A stretch of DNA of 64,000 nt, from positions 496,001 through 560,000 of the forward strand of contig JBGALE010000004.1 of assembly GCA_044223995.1 (NCBI GenBank), in the 5' to 3' direction. Within the stretch, counting starts at the first letter, position 1; the number at the start of each line of letters is the position of its first letter. Below, in pieces: positions 1 through 8,572 of this stretch. This DNA comes from JACMLD01 sp044223995 (lineage in GTDB: Bacteria > Bacteroidota > Bacteroidia > Chitinophagales > Chitinophagaceae). The notes below the pieces were generated by a model. It was not told where the DNA came from. It ran no database searches and was given only the letters and a program-made list of their open reading frames with translations. The position numbers and the translations under genes are program-made.

Positions 1-4
1 GAAA

Positions 5-787
5 GTGTTGACAGTACTCTTGCTGGTGGTTGTAGCTGCAGGAATAGTGTTAGGTTTATCACAGAAAAAATTTGGCAGCGGTAATTTTGAATTTGGTACA
101 CTCACGGAAGTAAAAGGTATTTACTATGCCTCGCCGGTTCCCTGTATCAAACTGGTGAATGGAAAAGATATCTGGGGCAACCCGTCCTATATCACTGTGC
201 CGTTGGTGGGTTTTGGAAAACACGGCGCTGAAGGCGTTATGGCTGGTATTGCCCAACAGAAAGGACAAAGCATGGATGAAAGGGAAATTTCTTTAAAGGG
301 TACATTGTTGTACAACGACGGAAAATTGATCATGCAGGTAGATGGAAATGATAATCCTGTAACGCATATTGGAGGGTTGGCAAATATTTCTTTGAAACCC
401 GTATTGGAAGAACTTGGACAAAAAGATATCAAGGGGGAAATTGTTGATCCAAAATGCTTTTTTGGTGTGATGAAGCCAGGCCAGGGCAAACCACATAAGG
501 ATTGTGCGATACGATGCATATTGGGTGGCATACCACCGGTGTTCAGGGTGACAAACGATGCTGGTGATGCTAATTATTATTTGATAGTTGGGGCACATGG
601 TGAAAAAATGAACGAAGCTGTGAAAAATTTTGTAGCTGAGCCTGTTACTATTCACGCAAGGGCTGTGAAGTACGACGACTGGATCGTTTTATATGTCAAT
701 GACAAAAGCGGGATTGAACCTTTCTCTTATATCCGGGAAAAGTTTGGAACGGAGGTACAGTATTGTGCTGCCAATTGTGTTAAATAA
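5..787 (+). CDS. Membrane-anchored cysteine-rich protein, 5' end outside window
   Basis: The reading frame is open to the left window edge, and the first available codon is a GTG that falls inside a hydrophobic stretch, so this is probably the 3' part of a longer gene. Residues 2-17 form a membrane segment and the rest is soluble. Five cysteines stand out: C151 in a DPKCFFG motif, then C167 and C171 (CxxxC), and C254 and C258 (CxxxC) at the very C-terminus. The segment around 148-180 (KPGQGKPHKDC then GGIPP) looks strongly conserved, as in a metal- or redox-binding site, but I do not recognise the family with confidence and assign no function. Confidence 0.75.
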   Translation: MLTVLLLVVVAAGIVLGLSQKKFGSGNFEFGTLTEVKGIYYASPVPCIKLVNGKDIWGNPSYITVPLVGFGKHGAEGVMAGIAQQKGQSMDEREISLKGTLLYNDGKLIMQVDGNDNPVTHIGGLANISLKPVLEELGQKDIKGEIVDPKCFFGVMKPGQGKPHKDCAIRCILGGIPPVFRVTNDAGDANYYLIVGAHGEKMNEAVKNFVAEPVTIHARAVKYDDWIVLYVNDKSGIEPFSYIREKFGTEVQYCAANCVK

Positions 788-905
788 AATTTTATTCCCC
801 CCCCTCTTTCATAAAAGTTTAACATTGCCATGTCATCCGGCTTACAATAGCTGCGTATATACTCCCTGATCTTTGTACAAAGAGATCATTATATAAATAT
901 TTTTT

Positions 906-2042
906 ATGAAAAGAACAGGGATGTTTATAGTAGTGGCAGCTACGGCTTTTTCCTGCAGCCAGGGGCAATCAACAAGCAACACAAATACAAAAAGTACCAA
1001 TGGGTATGAAATCAGTGGAACCATCAGGGGTGTAAAAGACGGCCTGGCATTACTGTCTTATGTAGCCAATCAATCCGTGCAGGTTGATAGTTCCAATATT
1101 AAAGATGGTCATTTTGTTTTTAGGGGAAAATTCGGGCAACCGCAGGAAGTTCAGGTAAGTTTTGCGAATGACAGTTACAGCGGCGGTATTACTTTTTTCG
1201 CGGATAACAATGACATCACCGTCGACGCTGATACGTCCGTGCTGGGTCTGCCATCAGTGAAAGGATCTCCGCTGCAATCAGATTATGAAGCATACAAAAA
1301 GATGACGGCAGCGCTCGACGCAAAAGTGGCGCAACTAAATGAAACCGGCCGCAACCTTTATATCTCCGGCGCATTGACAGAGCAAATCAAAGACAGTTTA
1401 TTTAAGGTAAATGATCAGTTTGAATCGGAAAGAGCCGGCCTGATCAGCAAATTCATCCAGCAACATCCTGCTTCAGCAGTAGGTGCATGGGCCATTGGTA
1501 AAGGATTATTATTTGATCCAAAACCTGCGGTACTGGAACCTTTGTTCAATGCCCTGGATAAAAAAGTTCAAAGCGGGCTTTACGGAAAAATTATCAGCGA
1601 TGCGATTGTTTCTGCAAAAGCTACCGGTATTGGTCAGCCGGCAATGGATTTTACCCAACCGGATGTTAACGGAAAGGGGGTATCGCTTTCTTCTTTCAAA
1701 GGTAAATATGTGCTCGTTGATTTTTGGGCAAGCTGGTGTGGCCCCTGCCGGGCAGAAAACCCCAATGTGGTTCATTCGTATAACGAATACAAATCAAAGG
1801 GATTTGAAATACTCGGTGTATCATTGGATGAAAATAAATCAGACTGGTTAAAAGCGATTGCAAAGGATAAATTAGCATGGACACAGGTAAGCGATCTGAA
1901 AGGCTGGAGCAACGCGGCATCTCAGGCTTACGGCATTAAAGGCATTCCTTTTAATTTGTTACTCGATAAGAACGGTGTAATCGTTGCAAAAAATTTAAGA
2001 GGTGAAGCGCTTACAAAGAAACTGAAAGAGTTATTTAATTAA
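906..2042 (+). CDS. TlpA-like thioredoxin lipoprotein with DUF4369-type N-terminus
   Basis: An envelope thiol-disulfide oxidoreductase of the Bacteroidota type. Residues 1-16 are a lipoprotein signal with C17 as the likely acylated cysteine. Residues about 35-140 form a beta-rich DUF4369-like domain, followed by a helical linker. Residues about 245-378 form an AhpC/TSA-TlpA thioredoxin fold with the active site WCGPC (C278 and C281) and a downstream cis-Pro region (GIKGIPFN). These proteins typically reduce periplasmic disulfides or apocytochromes; the substrate cannot be told here. The start follows a very A/T-rich stretch, and a perfect 12-base palindrome (CTTTGTACAAAG) lies about 30 bases upstream. 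The neighbouring genes do not suggest a partner. Confidence 0.9.
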   Translation: MKRTGMFIVVAATAFSCSQGQSTSNTNTKSTNGYEISGTIRGVKDGLALLSYVANQSVQVDSSNIKDGHFVFRGKFGQPQEVQVSFANDSYSGGITFFADNNDITVDADTSVLGLPSVKGSPLQSDYEAYKKMTAALDAKVAQLNETGRNLYISGALTEQIKDSLFKVNDQFESERAGLISKFIQQHPASAVGAWAIGKGLLFDPKPAVLEPLFNALDKKVQSGLYGKIISDAIVSAKATGIGQPAMDFTQPDVNGKGVSLSSFKGKYVLVDFWASWCGPCRAENPNVVHSYNEYKSKGFEILGVSLDENKSDWLKAIAKDKLAWTQVSDLKGWSNAASQAYGIKGIPFNLLLDKNGVIVAKNLRGEALTKKLKELFN

Positions 2043-2061
2043 CCGGCCTGTACATTACCAT

Positions 2062-2754
2062 CTAATTCATCCTTTGCTTAATGATGGCTTCGATGGTTCC
2101 TGGATTCATATAACGTTCTTTGCCGGGTTGCCGTTCACTAATATTATTGGCGCCCCGCCAGTTTTTGATGTGAAGCGCGTGGCGGACAAACAGGCTCCAG
2201 GCGAGCAGGTTTGTTGCCAGTCCGTGTTGTATGCAAATGCTATCAGTCTTATACTCCAGCCGATCGAGATAGCGGGAAGAAAAATTCCCCCAGCCAACCC
2301 TCAATAAAGAAAAGAAATTACGCCGCCGGAAATCCGTAACATGGCTCAGTTCATGTCCTATTACACCTATCTGTGCTTCATAGCTCAATTGATTAAACAA
2401 GATTGGCTCGAGCCGTGGAATGGTTTTATCACTGATGGTAATTATATACAATCGCTTATCGCCGCGCCGGAAGATATTGAACCATGAGGGCCTTGTAGAC
2501 AAAGGTGTACACCGGTGCCTGGTTCGGACATGTATACGCGTTTGTGCCAGTTCGGGAAAATGGATAAGTGCCGCCTTAACAGGAGCCTGGTAAAGCGGTG
2601 GAATGGATATATTTTTACAGTATATATTTATTTCCCGGCGATGATGACTTGTATCAATGGGTATCGGAGCTGCGCTCTGTGCAGCAGCATTGCGGTGCAA
2701 CAGGTATGTAAACAGTATTAATACAAAGTAACGGCTACCGGTACATATTCTCAT
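2062..2754 (-). CDS. Putative secreted zinc metallopeptidase (HELSH protein)
   Basis: An N-terminal hydrophobic segment ending in AAAQ (about residues 9-26) looks like a signal peptide. The protein carries HELSH at 134-138 followed by E167 in an EYKTD motif. This HExxH...ExxxD arrangement is that of gluzincin metallopeptidases, with H134 and H138 and E167 as zinc ligands and E135 as catalytic base. No other domain is visible. The ATG overlaps the last 20 bases of the upstream CoaB gene on the same strand, so the two are probably translationally coupled, although their roles (cytoplasmic CoA synthesis versus an exported hydrolase) have no obvious link. Peptidase activity is inferred only from the motif. 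Confidence 0.7.
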   Translation of the reverse strand: MRICTGSRYFVLILFTYLLHRNAAAQSAAPIPIDTSHHRREINIYCKNISIPPLYQAPVKAALIHFPELAQTRIHVRTRHRCTPLSTRPSWFNIFRRGDKRLYIITISDKTIPRLEPILFNQLSYEAQIGVIGHELSHVTDFRRRNFFSLLRVGWGNFSSRYLDRLEYKTDSICIQHGLATNLLAWSLFVRHALHIKNWRGANNISERQPGKERYMNPGTIEAIIKQRMN

Positions 2755-3457
2755 AGGCTGTTAAGCTTTCATCGGTTAGCCAGCTTTCCCTGTCAGCCAT
2801 ACAGGCAGCAGCTTCCGCAACGATATCAATGGCAACCTCCTGTTTTGGTTTTAGCGGGAACGCCTGTTGTGAATAATCCCTGCGGATAATGGTAATTTTA
2901 TTGGTGTCATATCCAAAAGTAGCGTTGGCATCGTTCACTGAATTCAATATTACCAAATCAAAATTCTTTTTATTCAGTTTGCCAATGGCGTGTGCTTCTT
3001 CGTCGTTTGTCTCCAGCGCAAAGCCAATGGAAACCTGTTGATTGGTTTTAATACGGCCAAATTCATAGGCGATGTCAACATTCCTGACCATTTTAATAGA
3101 AAAGCTGTCATCCTGTTTTTTTATTTTTTGCTGGCTTACTTTTTCCGGGCGGTAATCTGCTACGGCTGCTGCAAATATGGCGATATCTGTTTCTTCAAAA
3201 TACCGGCAGCAGGCGAGGTACATATCCGATGCAGATTGTACATTGACAATTTGGAGATTTGCGTGAGGAGTTGCTTTTATACATACCGGTCCCGATACCA
3301 GTATTACTTCCGCACCTTGCTGAAGGAAGGCATTGGCAATTGCATAGCCCATTTTACCGGAAGAGTGATTGCTGATAAAACGAACCGGATCGATCGCTTC
3401 ACGGGTAGGGCCCGCTGTTATCAATACTTTTTTGCCTTTTAATATAGTCGTACCCAT
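2735..3457 (-). CDS. coaB: Stand-alone phosphopantothenate-cysteine ligase domain (CoaB)
   Basis: This matches the C-terminal half of the bifunctional CoaBC enzyme, which joins cysteine to 4'-phosphopantothenate using CTP during coenzyme A synthesis. The start has the nucleotide-binding KKVLITAGPT motif, then NHSSGKMG, a middle AAAVADYRP segment, and a DLVILNS...NATFG segment, all characteristic of CoaB. At 240 residues it lacks the roughly 180-residue flavin-dependent CoaC decarboxylase that is normally fused in front. The sequence upstream of the ATG shows no CoaC remnant, so this is a stand-alone ligase rather than a visibly broken fusion. The gene overlaps the following HELSH gene by 20 bases. 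Confidence 0.88.
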   Translation of the reverse strand: MGTTILKGKKVLITAGPTREAIDPVRFISNHSSGKMGYAIANAFLQQGAEVILVSGPVCIKATPHANLQIVNVQSASDMYLACCRYFEETDIAIFAAAVADYRPEKVSQQKIKKQDDSFSIKMVRNVDIAYEFGRIKTNQQVSIGFALETNDEEAHAIGKLNKKNFDLVILNSVNDANATFGYDTNKITIIRRDYSQQAFPLKPKQEVAIDIVAEAAACMADRESWLTDESLTAYENMYR

Positions 3458-3596
3458 AAATAGCTTTTTAAAGAAACCTTATTCAATACATACGGTGAAA
3501 AACACCCAATGGTTCAAATTTCCATTTCAATCAGAAAAACTACTGTCGGCTGTATTACAGTTATGGCGTATTAACGGTATATTAATGTTTCCATAC

Positions 3597-3635
3597 AAAA
3601 AAAGTACCGCCCCACCATTGGGCTGGTGAAGCGGT
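3597..3635 (-). terminator. Intrinsic terminator of the aquaporin gene
   Basis: On the minus strand, a two-part stem (ACCGC with GCGGT outside, ACCA with TGGT inside) is followed by a run of seven T. It lies just after the aquaporin stop codon and before coaB, separating the two transcripts. Confidence 0.75.
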
Positions 3636-3658
3636 GATAGGTTAGATTGTGCAATAAC

Positions 3659-4360
3659 CTATTCTTTCGTCTCTAAAACACTCTTCCAAAGAACAGCACC
3701 TCCAATCCCGCCGATAACCGGGGCGGCAACAAACAACCATAACTGTGACAATGCTTTTCCGCCGGCAAATATGGCTGGGCCAAGACTACGGGCAGGGTTA
3801 ACCGAAGTACCTGTTATGGGAATGGCTACCAGGTGGATTAACACGAGTGTGATCCCGATGGCAAGGCCCGCCATATTGGGGTTTCCACTTTTTGAGGTGA
3901 CAGAAAGTATGACCAGGAGGAAAAGACATGTCATAACGGCCTCCGTTATAAAAGCAGCAGGCAGTGTATAATTTCCCAGATAACCATCGCCCCATCCATT
4001 CGATCCAAGTGCCCATTCACCAAGGTACTTGTAATCGGATTTGCCACTCACTATCAAAAACAAAACGCCCGCACCTGCAATGGCGCCAAAACATTGTGCG
4101 ATGATATAAAGAAATGCATCTTTCGAATGTATTTTTCCTGCTACCAACATAGCAATGGTAACCGCGGGATTGATATGACAACCTGAAATAGGGCCAATGG
4201 CATACGCCATTGCCACCACGGCTAAGCCGAATGCGAGAGAGATACCCAGTAACCCCAGCCCGGCAGGGCCGGTTGAAGAAACACCTGAAATTACAGCCGC
4301 GCCACATCCAAATAGTACGAGTGAAAAAGTGCCGATGCACTCCGCAATTATTTTTTTCAT
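3659..4360 (-). CDS. aqpZ: Aquaporin Z-type water channel
   Basis: A MIP-family channel of the usual bacterial length (233 residues) with six membrane segments and the two NPA boxes at 64-66 and 188-190. The selectivity-filter residues read as F44, H176, T185 and R191, the set seen in water-selective AqpZ rather than in glycerol facilitators. It moves water across the inner membrane. It is a single-gene transcript: a terminator follows, and 170 bases of upstream sequence separate it from the next gene. An 18-base dyad (ATGCAA, six bases, TTGCAT) lies at 4414-4431 in the upstream region and could bind a regulator. Confidence 0.93.
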   Translation of the reverse strand: MKKIIAECIGTFSLVLFGCGAAVISGVSSTGPAGLGLLGISLAFGLAVVAMAYAIGPISGCHINPAVTIAMLVAGKIHSKDAFLYIIAQCFGAIAGAGVLFLIVSGKSDYKYLGEWALGSNGWGDGYLGNYTLPAAFITEAVMTCLFLLVILSVTSKSGNPNMAGLAIGITLVLIHLVAIPITGTSVNPARSLGPAIFAGGKALSQLWLFVAAPVIGGIGGAVLWKSVLETKE

Positions 4361-4533
4361 TACAGTGGTGGTTTGGTTTGCTAAGTTGTTGTATAACCTG
4401 ATTGAAGTTTTTTATGCAATCATGGTTGCATACTTATTTGAAAATTGCGGCTGGTTAACAATAATTCATGGTAAACAATGAAAATAGTTATCCATGAAAA
4501 CAGGTAGAATGGATACAATAAAAATTGTGAGGA

Positions 4534-6756
4534 TTATAATTGTCGCAGGTAACTGATTTTTGCAATCACATGATCTTCTGTTTGTGTTTTCAACTGCAGG
4601 TTATCAAAACCACTGTGGTTGAATACAACATAGATATAGGAGAGTGGCTGGTATTCCCATGACAGGCGTATATTGTAGTTGGTCGCATTATTCTCTGCAT
4701 TCTGCTGGTAAAACCCAATTAACTGCAAACGCGGGTTCAGTGCAAACCTGCCTTCGATACTGTACAGGTCGATATAGGCAGAGGTTTTATTTTGCCCAAC
4801 ACCCATAAAATGATTTCGGTTGAAGCGCGCTATCAGTGACAAATGTGGCACCGGCGCAAACTGCATTCGCCAGTCGCCCGAATTCAACCTCCCATTGAAA
4901 TAAGAACCCCAGGTATAAATACCCTGTACATTTAATTTTTTGGAAGGGTCGGAGCTAAGCCATACCTGGTGTTGTAAATAGTTGTAAGTACCCGGTTGTA
5001 TGGTGACACCCAATGGTTCAAACACATCTGTCAACCGCTGGTAAGTAGGTATGATGCCATAACCAAAATATGCACCGCTTTGAAAATTCAGCCAGATGGG
5101 ATACAATGTAAGCGTACGCTCTACCATTTTACCGGTAGAAGCCTGGTGATAAAACTCAGGGCTGATACTTGGTTCCCATGCGCGGAGAATTTTTTTAAAC
5201 GGAAGTTTTTCACCGCGGTAATACCAAAAAATGCCAGGTGTTGTTCCAATGACATCACTTCTCGATACAAATCCCAGCGCTGGATCGAAATTTTTGGTAA
5301 CAAGGGTTTGTGTCCACCAAATCTTCCAGTGGTTATTGGAATAATAGTATTGCAGGTAACCTGCTATTCCATCACTGTTTGTTTTAGTACCGGTATTGGC
5401 AGAATGAATGATCATGGTATTGATGGAATGTGATTCACCAACCCGGAAAAATCCATCTGCTGCGGTAACAATATTAGTACCGTTGGGCCTGTTCTTGATG
5501 GTTACCAATCCACCGATGCGGTTGGCAGCGCCAAAGTTTTCAGAATATCGCCCAACAAAGAAATTGGTAGCGGGTGTACTGTCCTGTCCCTGTTGCCGTA
5601 TAAACAATGTGCCGAAATTTCTTTTGGAAGATCGGTACACGAATCGCCCACCAACATCGATTGGAATTGGATTGCCATTGTCATCCAAACCGATCCTCCT
5701 GCTGAAAAAGGGTTGTATGCGCATGGAACCACCCGATGCGTCTTCGCTTTGCGCCACTCCCGCACCGAAGAGCGAAGCATTTTCAAGAAAAAACTGTCTT
5801 CTTTCCGGGAAGAAAACAGAAAAGCGCGATACGTTATTGATCTGCCTGTCGGCATCGGCCTGTGCAAAATCGGTATTGGCCGTAATATCCAGCACAGCAT
5901 TTGGGTTGATGGCCCATTTCAGTTCGCCGCCAATTTTATAATTGTTGGCAGAAGTTTTTACCGTTGAATCAAAACCTTTGTAATGATCATATGATGTAAG
6001 GAAATAAGGCTGTAAACGTATATTGGGTTTTGGAGGTGGTGGCTGCAGGTTTTTTAAAACACCAGCATAATCCATCCGCAGCGAAGTATAGGATCTTGGA
6101 AAAGAAGAAAAAGCGGTGATTTCATTGGTAAGCCTGCGGTTACGGTAAATATTAAATCCCCAGTTTTGAATGCTGTCGGTTGTTTTGGGATAGCGCAACG
6201 TTTGCCAGGGTACACTTATCTCTGCATACCAGCCAGAATCGGTACGTGTGGTGCGTACTTTCCATAAACCGTCCCAGTCGGTATCATAATATACGTCGTC
6301 GAACGATAATAAATCGCGTTGCACACCATAAGGATTGGTAACAAGTGACATGGCATTGCGTTTATCATTGAAACCATCGAAGGAAAGCGCCACGAGATCA
6401 TGTTGCCTGAAACTAAAGTCGCGTTTGAAGTCTGTCGCCCGAATGGCTTTTTTTCCCAGTGAATCGCGGCAGAATATACCGAAATACAGGTATTGCCTGT
6501 TGTATAAAACTTTCACGGTTGTTTCAAAGGAAGGATCTTTTCCCTGGTATGGTTCTATCTGAATGAATCGGGGTGAAGGTTTTGCCAATTGCCAGGCAGT
6601 TTCATCCAGAACGCCATCCACATGAATGGAAGTGGTAATAGCCGTTGCAATAATTTCTTTTTTTACAGAATCGGGTTTGAAAATTTCAAGGTCCTGTGAA
6701 AAAGAATATACGGAGCAGGTTAGCAGTAAAGTAATGGCGAATATCCTGGCAAACAT
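4534..6756 (-). CDS. DUF5916 outer-membrane protein with CBM9-like N-terminal domain
   Basis: A 740-residue exported protein with a signal peptide at about 1-21. Residues about 40-230 resemble the carbohydrate-binding family 9 fold (IHVDGVLDETAWQ, then a domain rich in Trp and Tyr). The remainder is the DUF5916 region, with alternating hydrophobic beta strands and an aromatic C-terminal strand ending in YLRQL, as expected for an outer-membrane beta barrel. In Bacteroidota such proteins are common, poorly characterised surface proteins; sugar binding is suggested only by the fold. It appears to be monocistronic, between an aquaporin and a CPBP protease gene that point the same way. Confidence 0.87.
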   Translation of the reverse strand: MFARIFAITLLLTCSVYSFSQDLEIFKPDSVKKEIIATAITTSIHVDGVLDETAWQLAKPSPRFIQIEPYQGKDPSFETTVKVLYNRQYLYFGIFCRDSLGKKAIRATDFKRDFSFRQHDLVALSFDGFNDKRNAMSLVTNPYGVQRDLLSFDDVYYDTDWDGLWKVRTTRTDSGWYAEISVPWQTLRYPKTTDSIQNWGFNIYRNRRLTNEITAFSSFPRSYTSLRMDYAGVLKNLQPPPPKPNIRLQPYFLTSYDHYKGFDSTVKTSANNYKIGGELKWAINPNAVLDITANTDFAQADADRQINNVSRFSVFFPERRQFFLENASLFGAGVAQSEDASGGSMRIQPFFSRRIGLDDNGNPIPIDVGGRFVYRSSKRNFGTLFIRQQGQDSTPATNFFVGRYSENFGAANRIGGLVTIKNRPNGTNIVTAADGFFRVGESHSINTMIIHSANTGTKTNSDGIAGYLQYYYSNNHWKIWWTQTLVTKNFDPALGFVSRSDVIGTTPGIFWYYRGEKLPFKKILRAWEPSISPEFYHQASTGKMVERTLTLYPIWLNFQSGAYFGYGIIPTYQRLTDVFEPLGVTIQPGTYNYLQHQVWLSSDPSKKLNVQGIYTWGSYFNGRLNSGDWRMQFAPVPHLSLIARFNRNHFMGVGQNKTSAYIDLYSIEGRFALNPRLQLIGFYQQNAENNATNYNIRLSWEYQPLSYIYVVFNHSGFDNLQLKTQTEDHVIAKISYLRQL

Positions 6757-6849
6757 GCGTTCAAGATAATATTTTTAGTGCAGGTGTTTTTTACAGGGCC
6801 GGTACTTTTTATAACCGGTCGATAACGTGTATAAATGATTTGGTTTAAT

Positions 6850-7788
6850 CTATACTATATGCCAGGTGCTGATAAATTCCTTTGCGTTTGGGAGCAAGTC
6901 AACCAATGCGTGGAGAATGATGAGCAGGTATATATTATTAGTGCGGTAGCGGATGATGCCCAGGAAAAGCCCCGCGAGCGACATATAGCAAACAGTATAA
7001 GCGCTCCAGAAATAAAAAGGCAATTGCCCGCTGATGCCTTCGCTTTCGGCGCCGCGCAAATAAAGTCCCGGCGCATGTGCCAGCCCGAATATCAATGCAC
7101 TGATAAAAATACCTGCAGCAGGAGACTTGAACAATACGGCTATTCTCGATTGCAGTATGATGCGGAAAAAGAATTCTTCCACCAATCCGGCTTCGATGCA
7201 TAACCAAAGAAATAATAAAGGCAGGGTAATTGTTAGTTGGTAAAAACTAAATTGCCCCTCCCGTGCCGGCGCTGCACCACCGCTGAAGTAATACTGGTAC
7301 AATATGGCTGTAACACCTAATAACAGAATGATAAAAATGTTCCGGCTGCTGAACAATGATATACGGTTAACGATAAAACCAAGATCTGTCAACGAAAAAC
7401 CTGCAACACGGTAGATGATAAAGGGTACCGCTACAAAAACGACTAGTTTTTTAACAAGAATGACAAGCGCCATTCCGCGGGGAGAACCGGTGATGGATGC
7501 TGGTATCAACTGGTTGATGAATGCGCTGCCATAGGTAACATACCAAACAAAAAACAGTACGAGGCCGGTAATGACAATCCATTCTTTTTTAAATGCAGGC
7601 CTCTCAGCGGGTGCAGGCATGTGGCGTGTTACCGCCAATGCCAGTAATGGTAAAACAATACCAAATGCAATTAATACCGATAACAGATCCTTTAGCGGTT
7701 GCTGAAAATTAACATATAAAACTATGGCGGCTACGGCATACAGTAGTAAGAAACCCAACCCGTATTTATTCAGGGACAGTTGTTTCAT
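6850..7788 (-). CDS. CPBP family intramembrane glutamic protease
   Basis: A multi-pass membrane protein (about eight hydrophobic segments) with the CPBP/Rce1 motif 1 EEFFFR in the pattern EExxxR, a later FGLAH histidine motif, and an HALVDL histidine near the C-terminus. These residues build the glutamate active site in the membrane. Bacterial members process peptides or act in immunity and stress, but the substrate is unknown here. I start it at the ATG at 7788 (312 residues), because the longer frame to 7893 would add a non-hydrophobic, cysteine-rich leader and overlap the upstream SDR gene by 83 bases; with this start the two are 22 bases apart. Confidence 0.87.
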   Translation of the reverse strand: MKQLSLNKYGLGFLLLYAVAAIVLYVNFQQPLKDLLSVLIAFGIVLPLLALAVTRHMPAPAERPAFKKEWIVITGLVLFFVWYVTYGSAFINQLIPASITGSPRGMALVILVKKLVVFVAVPFIIYRVAGFSLTDLGFIVNRISLFSSRNIFIILLLGVTAILYQYYFSGGAAPAREGQFSFYQLTITLPLLFLWLCIEAGLVEEFFFRIILQSRIAVLFKSPAAGIFISALIFGLAHAPGLYLRGAESEGISGQLPFYFWSAYTVCYMSLAGLFLGIIRYRTNNIYLLIILHALVDLLPNAKEFISTWHIV

Positions 7789-7810
7789 GAGTGATGGTTG
7801 CTGAGCTATG

Positions 7811-8500
7811 TCAGGCGTTGTTGTATACTTTATAAACTGCCTCCCGCACGGGCATGCCTTTATCGCTGCAAATGAATTCCAGTACATCAGCAAGTTGTTC
7901 GGGTTTTACCCAGTTATCCGGATTGGCATCGGGCATACCCTTTCTGTTCAGCGCTGTATCAATAGTACTGGGGACAACTACCGATGCGACAATATTTTTT
8001 CCCTTATTGTCTTCATTGATGTATTCAGCGAGTTTAAACAATAATGATTTTGACAGGCCATAGGCAATTAAATCCTTACCCTGGGTTGCGTTCAGCGCGG
8101 GTCTTGCACCAATGAATACGAGGCGGCCATAGCCATTTTGCTGCATGTGCTGCACCAATGGCCTCGCCAGGAAATAGGCTGTTTCGAAATTGAGTGAAAA
8201 TTGTTTTTGTATATCAGCACCGGTGGCAGCCGCAATATTTCCCATAGCAAACCCACCCACGAGCATAAGTACGCCATCAATTTTTTTATAACTATCAATA
8301 ACAGAAGCTACAAAAGCTGCTGTATCACCTTCATGGGTAAGGTTTACAGACCTTATTTCAAAATTTTTATGCTGCAATGCAAATTCCAGGTGATCGGTTT
8401 TCCCATCCACCGCAATGACCTTGTATCCCTCGTCCAGGAATTTCTTTACTGTAGCAGTACCGAGATTGCCGTTCGCGCCTGTTATAATGATCGTCTTCAT
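7811..8500 (-). CDS. SDR family oxidoreductase
   Basis: A short-chain dehydrogenase/reductase of 229 residues. The N-terminal Rossmann motif TGANGNLG binds NAD(P), the active-site Tyr and Lys are seen in AYGLSK, and a VGG segment takes the place of the usual NNAG loop. The substrate cannot be deduced. It lies 22 bases upstream of the CPBP protease gene on the same strand and the two are likely cotranscribed. Confidence 0.9.
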   Translation of the reverse strand: MKTIIITGANGNLGTATVKKFLDEGYKVIAVDGKTDHLEFALQHKNFEIRSVNLTHEGDTAAFVASVIDSYKKIDGVLMLVGGFAMGNIAAATGADIQKQFSLNFETAYFLARPLVQHMQQNGYGRLVFIGARPALNATQGKDLIAYGLSKSLLFKLAEYINEDNKGKNIVASVVVPSTIDTALNRKGMPDANPDNWVKPEQLADVLEFICSDKGMPVREAVYKVYNNA

Positions 8501-8572
8501 GACATAGTTTTATCAGCTAAAGTTAGGTTTTCTTCCGCATTGATCGCGGCTGTGTATATAAAGCACGATTGG

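Noticed and set aside
6781..6835. Terminator between the CPBP protease and DUF5916 genes
   Set aside because: CCGGT and ACCGG can pair at 6799-6818, but no T run follows on either strand.
7789..7893. Longer start for the CPBP protease
   Set aside because: The extra 35 residues overlap the SDR gene on the same strand and show no signal or membrane character.
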